Assembly (NCBI GenBank): GCA_964600615.1
Contig: CAZRJK010000029.1
Span: 1-9,810, forward strand
Reading direction: 5' to 3'
Length of the DNA: 9,810 nucleotides
From: RUG11198 sp964600615
GTDB taxonomy: Bacteria > Bacillota_I > Bacilli_A > RF39 > UBA660
The notes beneath the pieces were generated by a model. The model saw only the letters and a list, made by a program, of their open reading frames with translations, did not search any database and was not told the DNA's origin. The first letter of the stretch is position 1, and each line of letters opens with the position of its first letter. Positions 6,632 through 9,810 of this stretch are shown piece by piece. The position numbers and the translations under genes were made by a program.

Positions 6632-8371
6632 TTATATACTTCTTCCTTTTTCTTCATATTTTTGTTCTATTATTCTTTTTATTGGTAGTATTTCTTCACC
6701 ACTTGCATATCTCATTGCAGCTATGTATACATTTTTATAACTCGTTGGAATTTTATTTTCTTTTAATATTTCAATTATTTCTGATGATTTTTCTACATTA
6801 AAGTCTACTCTTTTATCATTAATAATAAAAGCTATTTTCTTTTTGGCAAAAGTTTCTGCAGATTCAAATTGTCCTACATTTTTATTGATTTCTAAAAATC
6901 TTATTATTCTATTTCTATATTGTTTTTTGTCTTTTCTACTATCAAGATATTTTTTTAAATTTAAAGGACTTTCAGTGGTTAAACAATAGTAGTCTAACAT
7001 TGTAAAGGTCTTTTTCTTATTATTTATTTCTATGCCATTTACGATATAGTAATATAATAAGGGGATTATTTGCTCCATTTTGAAAAAAAACTTTTCACTA
7101 TTATTCTTTAGTTTTTCCTTGACTTGATCATATATTTCTTTATCTATTACTTGTATTTGTTCTATATATTTATCAAATGCAAATGATTTTAAGTTGTATT
7201 TTTTTTCTATTTCTACTTTTTTATAACCATTTACTAAAACATCATTTATAATTTGTTTAATAATATTTAAATCATATTTTTGATCATTAATTTGGCTTTC
7301 TCTGCTTTGTTGTTCAGTTGAATAATATTTTTTGTATTCTATGAGAATGTCAACCATTTGATTTAATGTCATGTCAAAATCTTTTATATATCTTAACAAT
7401 TGATCAACTGATAAAGTTGTCAAATATGGTGCATATATCATCAGCATTGCATTCCTATCTTTAATTAAAACTTCCCTCCATGTTTTTCTATCTTTTATAG
7501 AATAATGATTGTATGTTTTAAATTTGCTAATCGAATCATGTTCATGAGCATGTATTAAGCTTTCATAGTAATCTTTTAAAAAATTTATGCTTTCTGGGTA
7601 CGATTTTAATAGTATTTCCTTTTTTAGTTCAGTGACTTCGTTATTATTATTTTTAATAATTGCATCTTTTATTAGTTGAATGTTTTGGGCTTTTTCTTCT
7701 TCTGAAGCTTCTATTCCACCAATTAATTTAGAAAAATATTTTCTATTCCAACTAGTAGTATCCATATTATAATTAGTTTGCCATGTGCTAAATATTCTTT
7801 TTACTTCTTTTTTTCTTGTCCAATCTAAGCATTCTATCATATCATATAGTTCTGAGTAGTGTTTTATTTTATATTTTTTTAAAATTTCTTCTTCATTTAA
7901 TTTTTTTTCTATTATTTCATCAGCTAGTTTTTCTGCCAATTTGGTATCATATTCTTTTTTTTCATTTGTTTTTTTTCTGGTTTTTTTTGTCATAAGCTCT
8001 TCTGCATAAACAAGCATCCTATTTATAGAAATTAGATCTGTATTAAATTCTTTTATATATATTTCTATTTCTTCTAATGATGCTCCTTGAATAATCGGAG
8101 TATGTGCTAATAATATTATTTCTTCTTCATCTTTTTTATTGTAGACTTTATTTTTCATTTTATAGCATCGTCTAAGATATTTATAGTATTCTATTGATAA
8201 ATCTAAACTTTCTGGATAGGTTTTTAAAATTGTTTTGATATTTAATTCTTTTAATTTTCCATTTTTATTTTCTTCAATTGCTTCTTTTATTTGGTTAATA
8301 CATTCTTTTTTTTCTTCTTCAGAGCATGTGATTCCACCAATTATGCTTTTTAAATATTTTTTATTTTCCAT
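6632..8371 (-). CDS. Unknown 579-residue protein with an internal duplication of about 200 residues
   Basis: I do not recognise the family. Residues 4-183 and 210-410 are two divergent copies of one unit. Each starts with a KY-x5-IGGI-x2-SEEEK segment (IIGGITCSEEEK and LIGGIEASEEEK), then a helix with I-K-x-A-I, then K-(T/S)-YPES, then YIKEFN/YIKDFD. Each ends in a helix-turn-helix-like stretch (AEKLADEIIEKKLNEEEILK and IIKQIINDVLVNGYKKVEIE). Residues 419-579 are a separate C-terminal part with MLDYYCLTTESPL and a last block near SYKNVYIAAMRYASGEE. The protein is very rich in Lys, Glu and Ile and looks alpha-helical. No signal peptide or membrane span is seen, so it is probably cytoplasmic. 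A DNA- or RNA-binding role is a guess from the HTH-like ends. AGAGGTG (8379-8385) lies seven bases before the ATG. It follows rpoC on the same strand but has its own promoter elements. Confidence 0.8.
   Translation of the reverse strand: MENKKYLKSIIGGITCSEEEKKECINQIKEAIEENKNGKLKELNIKTILKTYPESLDLSIEYYKYLRRCYKMKNKVYNKKDEEEIILLAHTPIIQGASLEEIEIYIKEFNTDLISINRMLVYAEELMTKKTRKKTNEKKEYDTKLAEKLADEIIEKKLNEEEILKKYKIKHYSELYDMIECLDWTRKKEVKRIFSTWQTNYNMDTTSWNRKYFSKLIGGIEASEEEKAQNIQLIKDAIIKNNNNEVTELKKEILLKSYPESINFLKDYYESLIHAHEHDSISKFKTYNHYSIKDRKTWREVLIKDRNAMLMIYAPYLTTLSVDQLLRYIKDFDMTLNQMVDILIEYKKYYSTEQQSRESQINDQKYDLNIIKQIINDVLVNGYKKVEIEKKYNLKSFAFDKYIEQIQVIDKEIYDQVKEKLKNNSEKFFFKMEQIIPLLYYYIVNGIEINNKKKTFTMLDYYCLTTESPLNLKKYLDSRKDKKQYRNRIIRFLEINKNVGQFESAETFAKKKIAFIINDKRVDFNVEKSSEIIEILKENKIPTSYKNVYIAAMRYASGEEILPIKRIIEQKYEEKGRSI
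7142..7744 (-). repeat. Second copy of the duplicated protein unit (residues 210-410)
   Basis: Encodes RKYFSKLIGGIEASEEEK through to the HTH-like VEIEKKYNLKSFAFDKYI and IQVID. It aligns along its whole length with the copy encoded at 7823-8362 and carries about 20 extra residues near 275-295. Confidence 0.75.
7823..8362 (-). repeat. First copy of the duplicated protein unit (residues 4-183)
   Basis: Encodes KKYLKSIIGGITCSEEEK through to EEEILKKYKIKHYSELYDMI and ECLD. Similarity to the second copy is clear in protein; in DNA it is patchy (a shared ATTCCACCAATTA on the plus strand at the IGG site), so the duplication is old. Confidence 0.75.
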
Positions 8372-8389
8372 ATATGTACACCTCTATTT

Positions 8390-8413
8390 TATATTATATC
8401 ATATATTATATCA
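8390..8413 (-). promoter_or_regulatory. Tandem 12-bp repeat supplying two extended -10 elements
   Basis: The 12-mer TATATTATATCA occurs twice in a row on the plus strand. On the minus strand each copy reads TGATATAAT, an extended -10 (TATAAT at 8405-8410 and 8393-8398). No good -35 precedes either; TTCTTT (8428-8433) stands 17 bases before the first. The first would give a leader of about 26 bases. The second would start transcription almost on the ribosome binding site. It most likely drives the unknown 579-residue gene. Confidence 0.5.
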
Positions 8414-8422
8414 TATTTGTTT

Positions 8423-8457
8423 AAAGAAAAGAATTTATGTTATTCCATAAATTCTTC
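8423..8457 (-). terminator. Terminator of rpoC built around its stop codon
   Basis: On the minus strand GAATTTATG (8446-8454) pairs perfectly with CATAAATTC (8431-8439) around the loop GAATAA, which contains the TAA stop. The stem can extend by two A-T pairs, and TTTTCTTT follows. The left arm encodes the last residues of RpoC (EEFME). Confidence 0.75.
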
Positions 8458-9810
8458 TTCTAATACTTCTGATGGTTCTTCATCATAGAACTCTTTTTCT
8501 AATGTATAGCCAATATCCCTATATTCTTTTGCTCCAGTTCCTGCTGGAATTAATTTACCGATGATTACATTTTCTTTTAATCCATGCAATTTATCTGTGC
8601 TTCCTTTTACAGCGGCTTCAGTCAAGATTCTTGTTGTTTCTTGGAATGATGCTGATGATAGGAAGGAATCAGTTTGTAAAGCAGCTTTAGTAATACCTAA
8701 TAATATTGGTTGTCCTATTGCTGGTTTCTTACCTTGAATAATTACATCTCTATTTCCTTCAGTAAATTCGTTTATGGTTACGGTTGTACTTGGTACAAAG
8801 TTAGTGTCTCCAGAATCAATTATACGCATTTGAGAAATCATTCTTCTTGCAATTAATTCTACGTGTTTGTCATTTATGTCAACACCTTGAGATCTATATA
8901 CTTTTTGTACTTCTTTTAGAATATATTGTTGTACTGTATTTGGATCAGTTACTGCTAATAATTCTTTTGGTGAAACACTACCTTCAGTTAATTGATCTCC
9001 GGCATTTACAGTCATACCTTTTTCAACTTTTAATTTTGCACCATACATTGTTAAGTGTTCTCTTATTTCTTTACTATTCTTAATGTAAATTCTAAATCTT
9101 CCATTTACATCTTCAATTTTGCTAATTTTACCATCTATTTCAGAAATTGTTGCTTTTCCTTTTGGAATACGTGCTTCAAATAACTCTTCAACACGTGGTA
9201 GACCTTGAGTTATATCGGTTCCAGCAACTCCACCTGTGTGGAATGTTCTCATGGTTAACTGAGTACCTGGTTCACCTATAGATTGTGCTCCCATGATACC
9301 TACAGCTTCCCCTATTTCAACTAAGTTTCCGGTTGCTAGATTACGTCCATAACATTTTTGACATACTCCATGGTTAGTACGACATGTTAGGATATTTCTA
9401 ATTTCTACTTCTTCTATTCCTGCTTTAATTATTTTATCAGCAATATTTTCTGTAATATAAGTATCTTTATCACAAATTACTTCTTTAGTATTTGGATCTA
9501 CTACTTTTTTGTTTGTAAATCTACCTAAGATTCTATCATATAATGGTTCAATAATTCCGTTCTTCTCATCAGTGAATGCTCTTACTAGTGATCCTTGTGT
9601 AGTTTTACAATCATTTTCTCTTACAATGATATCTTGAGCAACATCAACTAGACGTCTAGTCATATAACCAGAGTCTGCTGTTTTTAAAGCTGTATCAGCA
9701 CTACCTTTACGAGCACCGTGTGTTGATAAGAAGAATTCTGATACAGATAATCCGTCATTAAATGATGATAGGATTGGTATTTCTACTGGTTCACCATTTG
9801 GTTTTGCCAT
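8440..9810 (-). CDS. rpoC: DNA-directed RNA polymerase subunit beta', C-terminal part (5' end outside window)
   Basis: The last 456 residues of a subunit of about 1,200. The window edge falls at the methionine of MAKPNGEPVE, which is internal to RpoC (the family usually reads RGLMA-x-P there), so this is not the start. The trigger-loop region follows: FNDGLSVSEFFLSTHGARKG and DTALKTADSGYMTRRLVDVA. The second zinc site is complete with C68, C143, C150 and C153 (CRTNHGVCQKC). GAQSIGEPGTQLTMRTFHTGG (about 174-194) and the C-terminal SFQETTRILTEAA are conserved. The tail after GYTLEKEF is short and acidic (DEEPSEVLEEEFME). RpoC forms the catalytic cleft of RNA polymerase with RpoB, and rpoB would be expected just beyond the right edge. 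Base composition is less extreme than in the neighbouring genes, as expected of a highly expressed conserved gene. Confidence 0.97.
   Translation of the reverse strand: MAKPNGEPVEIPILSSFNDGLSVSEFFLSTHGARKGSADTALKTADSGYMTRRLVDVAQDIIVRENDCKTTQGSLVRAFTDEKNGIIEPLYDRILGRFTNKKVVDPNTKEVICDKDTYITENIADKIIKAGIEEVEIRNILTCRTNHGVCQKCYGRNLATGNLVEIGEAVGIMGAQSIGEPGTQLTMRTFHTGGVAGTDITQGLPRVEELFEARIPKGKATISEIDGKISKIEDVNGRFRIYIKNSKEIREHLTMYGAKLKVEKGMTVNAGDQLTEGSVSPKELLAVTDPNTVQQYILKEVQKVYRSQGVDINDKHVELIARRMISQMRIIDSGDTNFVPSTTVTINEFTEGNRDVIIQGKKPAIGQPILLGITKAALQTDSFLSSASFQETTRILTEAAVKGSTDKLHGLKENVIIGKLIPAGTGAKEYRDIGYTLEKEFYDEEPSEVLEEEFME

Overview
The window is very AT-rich DNA from a low-GC Bacillota (Firmicutes) chromosome. 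Three things support this: Bacillota-type Shine-Dalgarno sites (AGGAGG, AGAGGTG) before most genes, consensus sigma-A promoters, and a protein set including a SleC-like spore cortex-lytic enzyme, an AgrA-type LytTR regulator and RpoC. Tryptophan is written TGG throughout and no gene has an in-frame TGA, which argues for the standard bacterial code rather than the Mycoplasma code. The SleC-like locus suggests a spore former or a close relative of one. The species cannot be named from this sequence. No tRNA, rRNA, CRISPR array, insertion sequence or prophage gene was seen, and every intergenic gap is under 200 bases.

Left part (1-2430, minus strand): a three-gene operon. It reads leftwards as a five-LysM protein, a 139-residue protein resembling the N-terminal domain of SleC, and a protein with a SpoIID-like region plus peptidoglycan-binding repeats that runs off the left edge. 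The second and third genes overlap by 11 bases, and together they look like one SleC-type enzyme divided over two reading frames. The likely job is binding and cleaving spore peptidoglycan.

Middle (2613-4212, plus strand): three apparently separate units. They are an orphan AgrA/ComE-like regulator, a cold-shock protein with its own promoter and terminator, and a small COG2426 membrane protein behind a perfect sigma-A promoter.

Right part: a nucleoside kinase with an N-terminal TGS region (minus) and ClpP (plus) are divergent from a 128-base intergenic region. ClpP converges on a 579-residue protein of no family I recognise (minus), which contains a roughly 200-residue internal duplication. 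That gene lies 68 bases downstream of the rpoC C-terminal part (minus), which runs off the right edge. The gap holds the rpoC terminator and a 12-bp tandem repeat supplying two TGATATAAT elements. The nucleoside kinase, clpP and rpoC terminators all use the stop codon or the last codons as part of the hairpin.

The two places most worth attention are the split SleC/LysM operon and the unknown duplicated protein beside rpoC.
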